NCBI GenBank assembly: GCA_963556695.1
Contig: CAUWAG010000011.1
Coordinates: 796,001-860,000 of the forward strand
Direction: 5' to 3'
Source: Anthostomella pinea
Taxonomy: Eukaryota > Ascomycota > Sordariomycetes > Xylariales > Xylariaceae
Length of the DNA: 64,000 nt
Position numbers and translations under genes: made by a program. The notes under the pieces are model-generated. The model did no database searches. It was not told where the DNA came from and saw only the letters and a list, made by a program, of their open reading frames with translations. This document shows, one piece after another, positions 1 through 13,212 of the stretch (position 1 is the stretch's first letter; every line of letters begins with the position of its first letter).

Positions 1-161
1 CAGCCCAGGAACCACATTGACACCCCGAAATGGGGATATAAGGTGGCCTTTTCCCCCTATTTTGGATTCAAAGACCATACCAGAGACCACACCGAGCACT
101 ATCTCAGATCAATTTGACCCTGACCCGTACCCTGATCCTGATCCATTCACGGAGTACATCA

Positions 162-1659
162 TGTCTTCTGCCAACGGCAACTTCGGAGCCACTGGAGATG
201 AGCCTCTCAGCATCGAATCTCTCCTCAGCAGCACTTGGCCATTCATCCTCCAGGCATGCCTCCAGAACAACTGTGACGGGGACTTCCGACCCTTCCGGGC
301 ACTAATCAGGCCGCCAATACACAGGCTCTGATGATCTTCAACGCGTTGGAGGATACTCTTCGACTCCAGGGCTTAGAGATCGGGGAGCTCAAGCAAACCA
401 TCAGACGCGGTACCGAGGAGTGGCAGCAACTACGCGACCAGCTACAGATGACCCGGGGCCGTGTGGAGGCATACGAGCAGAATATCGGCAGCGTCACCCA
501 GGCCTTCGAGCAGGGCATCCATGGTATGAGCAGCAACCCTTACAAGGAGCCCTCCTCCCTGGTCTCCCACCCTGACAAGTTCGATGGCGAGGAGAAGGAC
601 GACAAGAAGCGCCGCCGGCAGTTCAGAGCCTGGCTGGGCAGGGCTCGCCTGAAAATCAACGTTGAGAAAAAGAAGTACAGCACTAAGTACAGCAAGATCC
701 TATACGCGGTCTCACGCCTGGACGGCGCCGCGAGGATAGCTATGGACTCGTACCTAGTGAATATCTATGACCACCCTGAGACTCCAGAGGTGTGGGAGTG
801 GGCGAACTCTGATGCTCTCTTTGACTGGCTCAAACGGGCATACGACTCTCACAACAGGTCCGGCGACGCCAGCAGGGAGATGGACGACCTCAAGCAGAAG
901 AACACCCCGTTCAACGTGTTCCTTTCGGAATTCCTGGCCCTTGCGGCCGACCTGGGGCTCGACGACAAGGCCAAGGTCGAGAAGCTGAAGCAAAAGGTGA
1001 ACAACGAGCTTCAGTCAGCAGTGATCAGTGTGTTCCCGAAGCCCCAGAATGGAGACTTCGACGGATGGGTGGACTGCTACCGCTCCCTGACGGAGAATAT
1101 CCTTGATTACGCGCACCATACAGGTAACAAGAACCCGTTTTCAAACAACCCTTTCAACAAGGAGAGTAACAAGAACAACAAGAACAACAACCAGAACAAC
1201 CAGAACCAGCAGAATCCCCAGCATCCAACACGAGCACAGACTCCGGCGGCGCCAGCAGGTGATCCCATGGACCTTGACACAATCAAACTGCGGCGCCTGT
1301 CAGCCACGGAGAGGCAGAAGCGGATAGACCAGGGTTTATGCCTGTACTGCGGTGGTCAAGGCCATATGAAGAACGACTGCCCGGAGGCTCCTCGTCTCCC
1401 TCAATCTGGGCCTGTTGCGAGACTAGCTGGCGGTTACAACCTCGAGAGACCAGGCTCCGCGCCGCCTGGCGGCAGCAACAACCCCTTCAGACAAGGCCAC
1501 GCGGCGGATCTTCGCGTGAGAGCCATCGGCTGGAAGGGGAATGCGGATGACTGGCCAGGAAGCGCCGCTTCCACACAGAGCACCCCCGGCGGATATGGCC
1601 ACGGATACGGTCACGGCACTGGTGAGAACCACGGATCTTCGGGAGAGGCAAAAGGTTAG
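162..1659 (+). pseudogene. Gag-like protein of gypsy element, frame broken near its start
   Basis: The likely start is the ATG at 162. That frame stops at 329-331, while the rest of Gag continues in another frame that is open to 1659, so about one base is gained or lost near 280-300. The main part has a capsid-like helical region (roughly 550-1110), then a run rich in Asn, Lys and Gln, then a CCHC knuckle of the form C-x2-C-x4-H-x4-C at about 1336-1380 (CLYCGGQGHMKNDC). The knuckle binds nucleic acid in retroelement Gag proteins. The C-terminus is rich in Gly and His. Gag ends 50 bases before the pol frame opens. Confidence 0.75.
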
Positions 1660-1709
1660 GTCCTGAGGAAAGTCGCCCCCAGGACCTCGACCACGAGGAT
1701 GTACCAGAC

Positions 1710-4700
1710 ATGGATATGTTGTACCTCAAATCGGCGAATACAGGCGAAAACTCTCTTCTGCTGCGTGCAACCGTCCGTCAAGGCGGGCGCGGCAAGATCA
1801 GTATCGTCACTTTGCTAGATTCTGGATGTACCGCATTCTCCTTCATGGATACAACCTTCGCGCGAGAGCATGATTTCGATATATTGCAACTACCGAAACC
1901 GAAACAGCTCCGCCTTGCCAATGGCGAGCGGAAAAACAACGTCACCGAATTCGTCGTCGTGACGATGGAGGTGGATGGACACACAGAAACCCTACTTTGC
2001 TTCCTCACAGACCTTAGCAGCGAGACCCCTCTGATCCTGGGTTTTCCCTGGCTGCAAGCACACAATCCGGCTATCGACTGGCAGACATGCGAAATAACCT
2101 TCTGCTCCGAGTTCTGCAACAACAACTGCTTCCGCGTACGGCCTGTTCAGGTCAGAGGCGGCCGGAAGGCGTCAAACCCTAACCAGCAGAGGCAAAAGGT
2201 TCAATTCGCCGACACGGTCACTCTCCGCGACTGTTCACCAGACGACCTGAAAATCTCTTCAGCAGTGAATTTCGCATGGTTTTGTCGCCAGAAAGGAGTC
2301 ACGATCTCAAGAATCACGGCTGAACAACTCGAACACGTGAATCTACCAGACCTCGAACCCCCCGACCTCTCGGAACACGACCTCAGACGGATCCTGTCGA
2401 CGGAAGGTACAGCAGAGGAGCACAAGGCGAAGCTGGACGTTCGATACCACGCGTTCGTGGACGATCTATTCGACAAGCACTTCCTGAACAGGGTCACAGA
2501 CGAGGACATCGAAAAGTACCTCAAGAACAAGAAACCAGCAACGGTGAAAGAAATCAAGCGCAAATTGCCACCCGACTATTACGACTTTATCGACGTTTTC
2601 TTACCTTCAAAAGCGAAGAAACTGTCACCGTACCGCTTGTACGACCACCGAATCGACATCGAACACGGCAAATCAATCCCCAACCTGAAGACGCGTCCCA
2701 TGTCGCAGCCCGAACTCTGCGTTGTCAAGAAATACCTCGACAATAACATGCAGAAGGGCTTCATCCGCCCCTCCAGGTCAAAATCAGCCGCGCCACTGCT
2801 CCTGGCACGAAAACCGGGCGGCGGCGTACGAGTCTGCGTTGATTACCGTGGCCTCAACGATGTTACTGTCAAGAACAGGTACCTCCTCCCTCTCATCCGC
2901 GAAACACTCGACGTGCTGTGCATATCCAAGGTGTTTTCTAAGTTAGATATCATTGCGGCGTTCAACAAGATACGGATCGCAGAGGGAGACGAGTGGAAGA
3001 CGGCCTTCACGACGAGATTTGGGCTTTACGAGACCCTTGTGACCCCCTTCGGGCTCTGCAACGCTCTATCAACCTTTCAGCATTATATTAATGATACCTT
3101 ATACGATTTTCTCGATCGCTTCGCTTCAGCATACCTCAACGATATCCTTATCTACTCCAAGAACCTCAAGGAACACAAGGAGCATGTCCGCATGGTGCTG
3201 GAAGCCCTGAGGGGAGCAGGCCTGCAAGTAGACATCGACAAGTGCGACTTCCACACGACCAAAACCAAGTATCTGGGCCTCATCATCTCCACAGACGGGA
3301 TAAGCATGGACCCAGAGAAGGTGGAAGCGCTGCTGGACTGGGAGAGCCCACGCAATGTCAAGGACCTTCAGAGGTTCCTGGGGTTCGCGAACTTTTACAG
3401 GAGATTTATTCGCAGGTTTTCTTCGATTGCGAGACCTCTAACAAGTCTTTTCAAGACATCAGAGCGTTGGTTATGGGCTGACAACTGCCTGACCGCGTTC
3501 CAGCGCCTCAAGGAGTCATTCACGCGCGCCCCAGTGCTCTCGTACTTCCACCCCTGGAGACGAACAGTAGTCGAGACGGATGCCTCGGAGTGGGCTGTGG
3601 GAGGCGTGATATCTCAATACGATGATAACGGAGATTTACACCCAGTCGGCTTTTACTCGTCTAAACACACGCCGGCGGAGGCGAACTACGAGATATATGA
3701 CAAGGAGCTGCTTGCGATCATCAAGGCACTGGAAGAGTGGCGCCCTGAGCTCCAAGGCCCTGACGTGCCGTTCGAGATCATCATGGACCACAAGAACCTG
3801 CAGTACTTCATGACGACCAAGCTCCTAACACAGAGACAGGCCCGTTGGGCGGAGTTCCTCAGCCAATTCAACTTCCAGATTGTCTATCGAAGCGGGAAGC
3901 AGTCTGTTAAACCAGATGCTCTCAGCCGGAGACCTTGGGACACACCATCGAAGCTCAATACCACAGATTCACGAGTAGCAGCGAGACAACAAACGATCCT
4001 CCGAGCGTCACGTATATCCCCAGGCATGGCGGAAGAACGACTTTACGCGATAGATACCTCTGAAGACCTCGACGACCTCATCGATATGGCGTACAGCACT
4101 AATCATATGGCGAAAAAGGTGGTAAAAGCCTTACTAATTAAGAAATCGTGACCAAAGATCGTCAAGCGATTCATGCGAGTACCATTCAGTGACTGCAAAT
4201 TGCGAAATGGCCGTATTTTCTATCACGATAAGCTCTTCATCCCTGAGAACGATCACCTGCGATCCCAAATCCAATATCGTACACACGCACTTCCTGCTAG
4301 CGGTCACCCAGGCGGAGCGAAAACAGCGGAGCTAATCAAGAGAAACTACTGGTGGCCAGGCATGTACAGAGAAATCAGCGGTTTCGTGGGAGCCTGTCAC
4401 ACTTGCAGAAGGGCCAAAGGACTCAAGGAGAGCCCCCAGGGCCTGTTGCACTCGCTAACCGTCCCGTACAGGCCCTGGTCTGATATCTCAGTCGATTATA
4501 TCACTGGTTTACCTGATTATATACGCCACGAAGTCGTCTACAAGCATATCTTTGTCGTGGTTGACCGTCTGACCAAGATGCGTTACTCCGTAGCAGTCAA
4601 TAAACTGGACGTGCCCACGATGGTCGACGCTTTCGTTCACAGGGTGTTCTCTCTTCATGGCTCCCCCGAGTTTATTACTTCTGATAGGGGTTCACAGTTC

Positions 4701-5561
4701 GTATCGCAGTTCTGGCAACGGCTAGCAGAGCGCCTGGGCTCCAGGCTCAAACCCTCGTCTGCGTATCATCCGTCCACAAACGGTCAGACAGAGATCATAA
4801 ATTCCGTGCTTGAACAATACCTCCGGATATACATATCGCTCGATCAGGACGATTGGGTGGATCACTTGCCCCTTACAGAGTTTGCCTTGAACAACACTGT
4901 TTCCAGCACCACGAAGTTCTCACCGTTTTTTGCTAACTACGGCTGGAATGCACGCCTCGGCATCGAGCCACCCTCACCGCGGCCGCCTGACCTGTCCAGG
5001 GATGAGGCACGGGAGTGGGATAAAGCTGACAAACACGCTGACCTTATGAAAAACCTCCTCGACGAACTTTGTCACAATATGGCTCGAGCCCAAGAAGATT
5101 ACGAATAGTACGCGAACGCGAAGCGCGGCGATGCCCCCGTTTACAAGAAAGAAGACCTCGTCTGGCTTAGCTCTGAGAACATCGTCATGCAACGGCCTTC
5201 AAAGAAGCTGAGCGATAAGTGGCTTGGCCCGTTCGCAGTATTGCGAATATATAAGTGCGCGTGCGCTCTCGAGCTGGATGGTCGATTCAATGGCATTTTT
5301 CCTGTTTTCCACCACTCTTTGTTGCGACCAGTAGCAGAACCACGTACACAGGACCAAGTCGAGATTAACGACTCTCAGGAGGACCAGAAGGACCTTATCA
5401 TCGTGCCGAACGACAAGGGTCGCCTCCAGAGGAAGTGGGTGTTTGACAAGGTAACGGACAGTCGTATTGTTGGATGCAAGCGAGTTCAGATTATTCAGGT
5501 TGTCAAGTGTGTTCTGTTGTTGTGCTTGTTCTTCTCTGCTTCTTCAGCGTACAGAGATTGA
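1710..5561 (+). pseudogene. Pol polyprotein of gypsy element with two in-frame stops
   Basis: A single frame can be read across three open pieces. Protease comes first (LLDSGCTAFSF, the DSG active-site form). Reverse transcriptase follows (VCVDYRGLND; the catalytic box reads YLND instead of YxDD at 3132-3143), then RNase H (ETDASEWAVGG; DALSRRP at its end). Integrase has an HHCC zinc region (4280-4420), the Asp residues in DISVDYITG and TSDRGSQF, and a Glu in SAYHPSTNGQTEI. TGA at 4149-4151 and TAG at 5106-5108 interrupt the frame. Both are one C-to-T step from sense codons (CGA, CAG), and the D-to-N change fits G-to-A. This points to RIP or similar decay. Confidence 0.88.
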
Positions 5562-5639
5562 TCATCTGTCTTCTTGGTGGGTCAGATGCCCTGTGCGTCT
5601 CTGTCCCACTGGAGATCTTCCGGTGTCTATTTCCGGCTC

Positions 5640-5940
5640 CCATTCAACACGTATGGACCAAACAGAAGGACTAATGTACAACGTTCTGTGGCAAGATGGA
5701 ACAGCTTCATGGCAACCTGCCCGAAACCTCCAGGGCTGCCACTGGATTATGTACGACTTCCACCAGAAAAACAAGGGGAAGCCAGGTCCGCCATGGTGGT
5801 TCAGGAAGAAGGAAGCCCTCGAACAGAGGGTTTGGCACGAAAGACGGGCACAGAGTGAATCAGAGTCAAGTGACGATACAGACAACGATTCAGTTGAGAA
5901 CTCCGAAGAGAGCGACGATAACACTGATTTTGATGTCTGA
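5640..5940 (+). pseudogene. Chromodomain-like C-terminal tail of the gypsy element
   Basis: The piece YNVLWQDGTASWQPARNLQG (about 5677-5736) resembles the second half of a chromodomain, and the first half (VTDSRIVGCKRVQ, about 5450-5490) sits in the preceding pol frame. About 170 bases of non-matching sequence and a frame change separate them. This could be an intron, but the splice phases I tried do not fit well, so an insertion or indel is equally possible. The tail ends in an acidic Ser/Asp-rich stretch. Chromodomains of chromoviruses guide integration into marked chromatin. Confidence 0.5.
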
Positions 5941-5969
5941 ATTGCCTCATTTGCGGTCAAATGAGGTTT

Positions 5970-5984
5970 AGAAGAGGGGAGTAC
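5970..5984 (+). other. Polypurine tract of gypsy element
   Basis: A purine-dominated run ending in GGGGAGTAC lies directly before the LTR-type start TGTCAG at 5985. It is the usual primer site for plus-strand synthesis in LTR elements. Confidence 0.65.
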
Positions 5985-6299
5985 TGTCAGGAAGTGAACA
6001 AAGGACCTTGTGTGTACATATACAGGGCCACCACGCCTGATAGTTCAGTCTCCTTGAAGAATGTCGGCGCAGACGATGAGGGCTCGGTCTGCGCTGAACA
6101 GAATCAGGAGGCTATCGACGCCGAAGAGGAGGATACTGCTTGCATTGAGCATGACGAGGAGGACACCAGCGCCGAGCAGAAGGAGACCTTTACCGCGGAT
6201 GAACTTTCAGCGCGGAAGACGACTCTGGCGCCGAGCAGCAGGAGACTCCAAATGCTGGAGAGGACGGAACTTCCGACGTTTAAATGAGAGACGAGATTC

Positions 6300-9200
6300 T
6301 CGGCGTCGAGGGGAGGATATATGACCCCTAGGCCAGCTGACGGTCCAGATGACGCTTGCTGGCCATGGAGATGAGGGCTCCCCTAGATAAATGTTCGTAC
6401 CAAGTTGATGGGACCACCAGACTATCACTCTTGCTGAGCCAGAATGGCTTGTTCTTGGTTGCAACAAGGGATGGATATCAATGTGGGAGCTTCTCAGGAG
6501 GTGGGTCTCTTGCCACGACCAAGTCGAACACTGTCATGGCGGCTCCTCCATGTCGGGCTGCTCATATCCAGGAGCTGGTACTCAGCGCCTTGCATAGGCA
6601 GTATCGAGAAACAATCCACGTCATCGTGTACTTGAAGGTAGACAGGCAAGACCAGTGACGTTGTACTATCGCTTGTCTGAACCCGGCGTCAAAATGGTAG
6701 ATCAACCGGCTGATTCCTCGTGTTGCACAGCCGTCACCCAGTACCTTACTTTCAGCTTGATAGCCACGGGTGCACTAGGAAAAGCGCGCGCTCGCCTACA
6801 AGGCAAGCTTGAAACGGCCTTCAAGCTTCTAAAAGATAGAGGCCGCCGGCTTGGAAGCTCCGTTGCTGTCCGTCCCACTGGGAGAACGCGGGCAGCCAGA
6901 ATGCTCGGTTTACACGCCCTCAAGATATACTGAACCTTGGAAGCTCTCACCATACCTTCTCCGCCTCCAAACACAACATCGTCAGCTCGAGATAAATGCT
7001 GCAAATGGCCATACCATGTCGGGAGACCGGAGTGAGTCGTCAAGACGATGAGTCGCAGAACCTAGCCGCGAGCCTCACCACCTCCGACAGCAAGCGGCCA
7101 AGACGGGGGTTGTACCCAAACGTGCCTCCTTTGGCTGGTCAGAAATGCATTAGTGGTGGGGTTCAATGGCACGTACCTTTATGTGTGAGACACTGTCTTT
7201 ACTGAGGAATATAATAGTGATTCAGGTCGTGATGTTGCGAACAGGGGGGCATGGTGAACCTCGGCCGTGTCGCGAAGTACGTGAGCAGACGCGGCACATA
7301 GAAGGAGTGAACTGACCTGTCGGCCGACCTATGTGCGAGGCCAACGACATCACCGTATGCATTCGTGCAGAGTCGGGATTAAAGGCGTGAGACATCGTTT
7401 ATTGGCCGATAATGTCAATGTCCTCCGAGTCGTTCAACTGATGGCACCGGGGCAAGCCCGGTCATGTCATGTACAGATGGGTATCTGGCCTACTCCCGGA
7501 GGCCAATAATCCAGTCAAGAGATCCATCGTGTCGCCATAAGTTTGGAGGACCAGATGTAACCTTCCGACTAGATTTCCTTGTCCTAGACACCACCGATTT
7601 CACACACCCCGACACTGCCACAGCGACAGGTCTTTTTCATAGGCACCGCTCATCTGCCCTGTGACGAGCAATGCCGCCAGTCAGGGGCCGAGGCCGTGGC
7701 GGCAAGGTGGGCGGCCATGGTTAAGGGCGCCATAAGCACCCTGTGGTGGTATTGTGAAGAGCAGTCGGGCACGTGAAAGCTGCTCGCTTTGCTTCATCCT
7801 CGAATACTCCATGTCAAGACGAGATTCGCACGGGCTGGGGACTGAGTCAGAGGTGTTGCGGCGGAGGCATGGGTGCCTGGGGGCATGACGGTATATCATG
7901 TGGATGCAGGCAGAATAGAGCAGGATGGGTCATGAGGGGGCTATGGGCGAGTGAGTGACGAGATCGAGACCTGAGACATGATGAACCAGATGGGAACAAG
8001 ATGCCATCTTTCCGTCATGACGTGACCATATAACATGACTTCATTAACGTCAGGACCTGGGGATCTCGCTCGGGATGCTGTACGTGATGCCGCAGCCAAC
8101 TCTCCGTGGCTGTCCACTCGCTTGCTACATTCATCTCCACCTCCATCTCCACCTCCATCTCTTGGACTGGGGACACTCGTGCTTGTGCCGGTGTACGTGA
8201 GGCCGTGATGTCCAACACTGCGCGCCATCCACTTGCTCGCCAGTGCCCCTATTCTTCGATGGTGTCCCCTGACTTCATCATGGACTTTGGTCCCTCAGTC
8301 GTCCGAGGATTGGGCGTTTTGCCGTGCTTCCGTTCAAGACTTCTCGAGTGCTATACATCATCGTTGGAGGCCTTCTATAACTGTAGCACCGTTAATCGGG
8401 CGGATTTCTCGTGTCTCTCCGCGCATAGAAAAATCCCATGGCACTGTGACGTAGGATGACGATACCCTCAGGGCTCTGCTGCTTTCTCCGCCAAGGAGCT
8501 CCATTCCCGTCCCGGCCAAAGTGACGATCGTGACAGAAGCAAGGGGATGCCATTGAAGCCATCGTTCTCTGCTCCACAGCCCCCACTCACCACGTCGTCG
8601 GCCCCGTGAATGACGCGGTCGCCATCCATAGCTCGTGACATTTGTCGCCGTGACCAGAGAACTTCTTGTGTGCCTCTTTCCAAAGGAGGTCTTCTGCTCG
8701 CTCGTAAGGATGCATCACAGCGAATAATGCCGCTATAGTCTTGATCCTTTGGCCATCTGTAGGCTTCTTCTGGTCTCGCACTCATAACTTTGCGATATCT
8801 GTGGTCTTCCGGGTTGTCGGCGATGCGGCGGGTGTCATCGCGTGCTTCCTGCCGCAGTGCCCGCAACTAATCAGCTATCACCTTCTGCAGTAATGATGCT
8901 ATCCCTTGTGCCATTAAATCGATAACCATGTAGCGTTCCGCTGCCTCGCTCTGATCCGGCAACATTCGTAAAGACATGTGCTTCGGTGTTTTAGTGCTTC
9001 ACTTCGTGAGGAAGGCCTGCCTCCCTCTTCGTGGAGGATTATGACTCGCCATCCGATGTGGTCAGTCGCCATGACGGACGCGGCGATGCCTCTTAGTGCT
9101 CACGCACCATCGATCGCAACGCGCTGCCCACTCGGCGTTGTTATCCTCGGGCTGCCCCCTGAGCCGCACCGCATTGGTCAGACTGGTCTTGGAGGAATGG

Positions 9201-10726
9201 ACGGATATGGTGATACATCTCGATGAATATCGTCGACTGCCTGTCCTGCAGCAACCCCGCATCATCCATCGACTTCTTTACGCGCTACTCTGACTTTGAC
9301 CAAGTTGTAAACGCGCCATCGACCTTTTGTTCTTTAAACTGCTTACATGTGTAAGGCATCCGACAATAGTATCAACATTGCATGTCGCTCGTTCGTCAGC
9401 ATGGCTGCCACCGTCACCGTATCTAGCGACCTCTAGAGCCAGCTGAGTGTCCGTGGTATTGGAGACCTACTGTAAATGTGCGCCATTCCCTGGCGCGGTA
9501 TTGCAAACCCAAACGAATCACTAGCGGGTTCGTCCACTATACCGGCAGCCCACGGCCCTTTAGGAGCCCAGCGCAGGCGGGATTGATCGCGACGGTTCGC
9601 ACCACCACTTAAAGCATGGGTTTAGGAGTGCATTCAGAATCTTTCAGCTACCAGCCTGCCTATGTGGTCCGTTACGGCAAGGAGACCAAACTGGACTGGA
9701 CGACTGGACTCGGACTTAGACTTGGATGATGGATGACAGATCGCGATTGGCGGATGGATGCATTCAGGACAACCCGCTATATACCCGACTGGAGTTCTTC
9801 CGCGGCCGACAGCAAACTCCCTGCCCACCTGAGCACTAAACCCGCCGATCCCTGCAACGCTACGACGCCCCCATGACCCGACGCCTCACGCCCTAAAACG
9901 CCCTAAAGCCCAGCGGTCCGGCCCGCTGCACCCACCAGACTGGTCCTCTCCACTGGGCTGGTCCCGACTCTCCACCACCTGCAGCACTGAACTGCCCGAA
10001 AAAGATAGCTGACGGATCGTGATTGGTGCCCGGGCGCGCTGCACTGGCTCGTAAGCCACAAGCCTGCAGTGTTGGAATCAGCCCTAGCCCTAAACTCAAC
10101 TCAACTCAACTCAACGTCAGTAGATCTTCACGTTGGAAGCTGGTGGCAGGACATACACCAAGACACAGGCATCAGAACTCGACAACATCGGTTTTGCACT
10201 GGGTCAACACACGCTCATTCAAAGCCGGTCCTGCTGGCTGACTGCATGTGGTTTTAGCTGTGAGTGCTTTTCTAGGTGGCCTAGCCGGCTGCAATTTACA
10301 GGGCACAGACTGTCACTAGGAAAGGCATAGACTGAGACAGGACACGGACTGTCACAGGCATCATCCACGGTCCGACTGTTCACGATATAAGGGTGAGGCA
10401 GATGTGGAAACGCACACATGAGTACAGAAGTATAAGTGTCCTGAAGAGGTCCACGTGAACCGTGAACTTGATACATGCACCTATCTTGGAGTGCCGCTAT
10501 AACAAAAGAGAATAGTAAGTCATGCAGTGGTACGCTATGGCTCGCATCCAGCCATTCAAACCCCAGTCCAAAATCTGATAGTCATGCTAGGCGCCCGTGT
10601 CAACTCATCCTTCCCATGTCCCTACTCATATCCTCCTATCCATGTCCTCCAAGGCCGGTATGTAGACGATAGTCACCACACCATATCGCATATGTACCAA
10701 CGCTCGTCGCTCAACCTTCACTCCAA
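6300..10726. other. Gene-poor stretch
   Basis: No reading frame here has convincing codon use, family motifs or splice structure. The first part may still belong to the 3' LTR. Low-complexity stretches include a Ser/Thr-like run of CACCTCCATCT units at about 8131-8160 and an ACTCA pentamer repeat at about 10092-10115. I see no RNA gene. Confidence 0.5.
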
Positions 10727-11071
10727 TCAAGCCACAGTTGCCCACCCATCTTGACCGTCCAATTGCCTTGCTAGGCTGACCATATTTTTGGCCTGCTTGA
10801 CCAAGTCATTCAGCATATGCATGAGGGCCCCTCGACGAAGAGAGTTGCTTTCGCTTGGCCGTCCGACGCCCGGGGTCGCATCTGTCACGGGCCCGAGGTT
10901 GATGAGACGCCGGTAGAGCATGATCCGCGTCGATATGTAGTTCCCATCGGCCGAAGGCTGGCTAGTGGCATATGCCATCTCCTTATTGTTAACTGTCATC
11001 CGCCGGTTGAAATCGGCCACCACCTGTTCGACATCCGTCCACTCCTGTGTAGAATCGGCCATGTTGGTCAT
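10727..11071 (-). CDS. Small protein of unknown function (114 aa)
   Basis: The ORF opens with MTNMADSTQEWTDVEQ and contains balanced, mostly helical sequence with few low-complexity residues, which makes it more credible than its neighbours. No known domain is recognised. Just upstream (minus strand) CTTTAG abuts the ATG, and a GTAAGT site lies at about 11244, so an intron in the 5' UTR of about 170 bases is plausible. A second in-frame Met (MAD) three residues later has the better start context. No neighbour suggests a role. Confidence 0.4.
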   Translation of the reverse strand: MTNMADSTQEWTDVEQVVADFNRRMTVNNKEMAYATSQPSADGNYISTRIMLYRRLINLGPVTDATPGVGRPSESNSLRRGALMHMLNDLVKQAKNMVSLARQLDGQDGWATVA

Positions 11072-11245
11072 CTAAAGCTCTGACGGATGTAGGAGAGCAA
11101 GGGAGGGAGGCGCCCGGAACCGCTGGTTGGTATCGAAGACGAAGAGGAAGAGATTTCCGAACCTCTGTCTCTGTGTATCTGTATCTGCTATCGAGCACAT
11201 GAGTGGGAGACCGAGTGAGGAAGAGTGCCGGAGTCTGAACTTACG

Positions 11246-13212
11246 GTCGGAAACGAGAATACCAGCGGGCAGATCAGACAGCCTGATCGGATGAGGGGAG
11301 ATGTCTATGATTCTGGGTTGTTAATGGTTGATGAGCGGCTGGTTTTCATATCATAGACTGTGTGCGCGTGCACGATTGATATACGTAGATGATGTCTGTT
11401 AGGTGGGAGTTGGGATCTTGTTGATAACTGTCTGTCTGGGCCGAGATTTGATAGAATAGAGTGAACAATAGGAAGGTTGAAGGAAGAGGGAAAGAAGCCA
11501 AGGCATCTGGTGACCCCGTGGCAACGACTTCCGTCTTTTGCGGCGGCAATTGGGGCCATGGACCTCGTCCTCCTTCTTCGTGAAGGTCTACCCGTGGACA
11601 TGGTGTGATTTGACGGCAAGTGTGAGGCACCCTCTCGCCTAGTACTAGTATGTGGAAGAGTCAAGAGGTATGTGGGAATGGAAGGGAAGTCAGTCAACCT
11701 CTCCACTGCGTCCAGATTTCTGTCGGCAGCTGCTGGGCTCAAGTCAAGGTGAAGGTGCAGATCTAGATCCAGGAAGGTAGGTACAGGAAAGGGCGAGACG
11801 GACAGAATGACATGCGACTGCCATGTGATAGATAGCCCCAGGTCACCATGACGCATGACGCATTCTGGTCAAGACCAAAACACTATCACGATCCGAGCCG
11901 TCGCTGTTTCCGCACTTCATCTCTGTGCCCTCTTGCTGGGGTGGCATCACATCACCACATGGCCGCATTATACTTCTATCCTCCATCTACACCCACGCAC
12001 GACATGCAGCCATCGATGAACCAGCGCCTCGCTCACAGGCCCGGATCTTGATACTGCTCGACCCATTCATTCATTCATTCATTCATTCTCTCATCCCACT
12101 CGCATCATCTGTCCGGGCCGCTGTCACATGTGGTCTACTATCCAGCGGCCACGATACCCAAGCCCAATGTCATCCGTTCCTTTGCAAATGCCAATGCCCA
12201 TGCCCGACTCGGGCAAATGTTCACTGTCTATCGGCCTTTGGGGTTTCGGCACCGGATGTGTGGCACTGCTACAGGCTGGGTGTGTAACCACCTGTTCTGT
12301 CCTGTGCCGCCGAAAAGTGGCACAGGTTGTGCGGCACAGGCTGGGTCTGTACCTAGGTACCTGTGCCACCCCCATGCTTGTATTGTTCCGCGGCCTTTGA
12401 CGACACTGGCCATAGTCTAGGTTCTTCTCCCCTATTTTAGAATCCCACCAATCAACACCATGGTACACATCCTCAATGCGCATGTACTGAGATCAGTCAA
12501 TTGACTAGTTCTATATTATGATGCATCGATCATGATTCCATACTGCTTGCGATTGTGCTCGGTGCAAGAGAGATGATCTAGACAGGACATCCACCACCAC
12601 TGCCTCCATCTACATCTACACATCCGTTCCAATTGTCATGTCGGGATCATACTTACACAGGATATCAACTGGTTCGCTAGTCGGTCAATTGAGACTGACC
12701 TGCTTTGCTCCCCAAGTACCGTAGGCAGCGCATTGCTGATCGTTTATGTCATGCATGTGCTCTGAACATCTTGTCTGTATGATACGTGGGATGTAGGTCG
12801 ACCGTGGTAGTCTCAATGAACACTAGATAAGTTAGGTAGTTCCCACATACTATATACATGCAGCGACCGCAGGGCGCCAGGACGATGCCTCCATGTCCGC
12901 GTCGGGCGCTCTTCCTCCTCTGTAGCCTGTCCGTCCGAACTGTCCTGGCCGGTCTTGCCCAGGTATGAAGAGGCTGGACTACACTTGCCCGCTCAGCATT
13001 TACTGGCTGTAGATTGGGCATATCTAGTAGACTCTGCCGCCGCGCCCCGGAATCTGAAGTCTCTTTTCTTTCGGTGCGTGATAGTAGATCATCGCCAATG
13101 CTCATCATTGGCTGATAGTTTTCTCGCTTCTTCGCTATTTCGCTCGCCCGCCCGCCTGACCGACCGCCCGCCCACTCACTCACTCAACCACTCACCCACC
13201 CACTCACTCACG
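11246..13212. other. Gene-poor stretch with simple repeats
   Basis: No supportable gene. It holds a CATT tetranucleotide run at about 12063-12088, a cluster of CTGTGCC/GGCACAG half-palindromes at about 12300-12370, and an ACTC-rich repeat at 13170-13212 directly before the next start codon, probably part of that gene's 5' leader. Confidence 0.5.

Larger units (their letters stand above)
1..6287 (+). mobile_element. Ty3/gypsy LTR retrotransposon, left end outside window
   Basis: In order on the + strand come a Gag region with a CCHC knuckle, then protease, reverse transcriptase, RNase H, integrase and a chromodomain-like tail, which is the Ty3/gypsy (chromovirus) order. A purine-rich tract at about 5970-5984 is followed directly by TGTCAGGAAGTG at 5985, the expected start of the 3' LTR. 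The 5' LTR is not in the window, so the right LTR boundary cannot be fixed; 6287 is only the end of an acidic ORF inside the presumed LTR. The pol frame carries two stops and an altered RT catalytic motif, so this copy is probably inactive. Confidence 0.88.

Noticed and set aside
11305..11856. 183-codon minus-strand frame
   Set aside because: Low-complexity Leu/His/Ser sequence with no domain; it overlaps a likely 5' leader and I see no coding signature.
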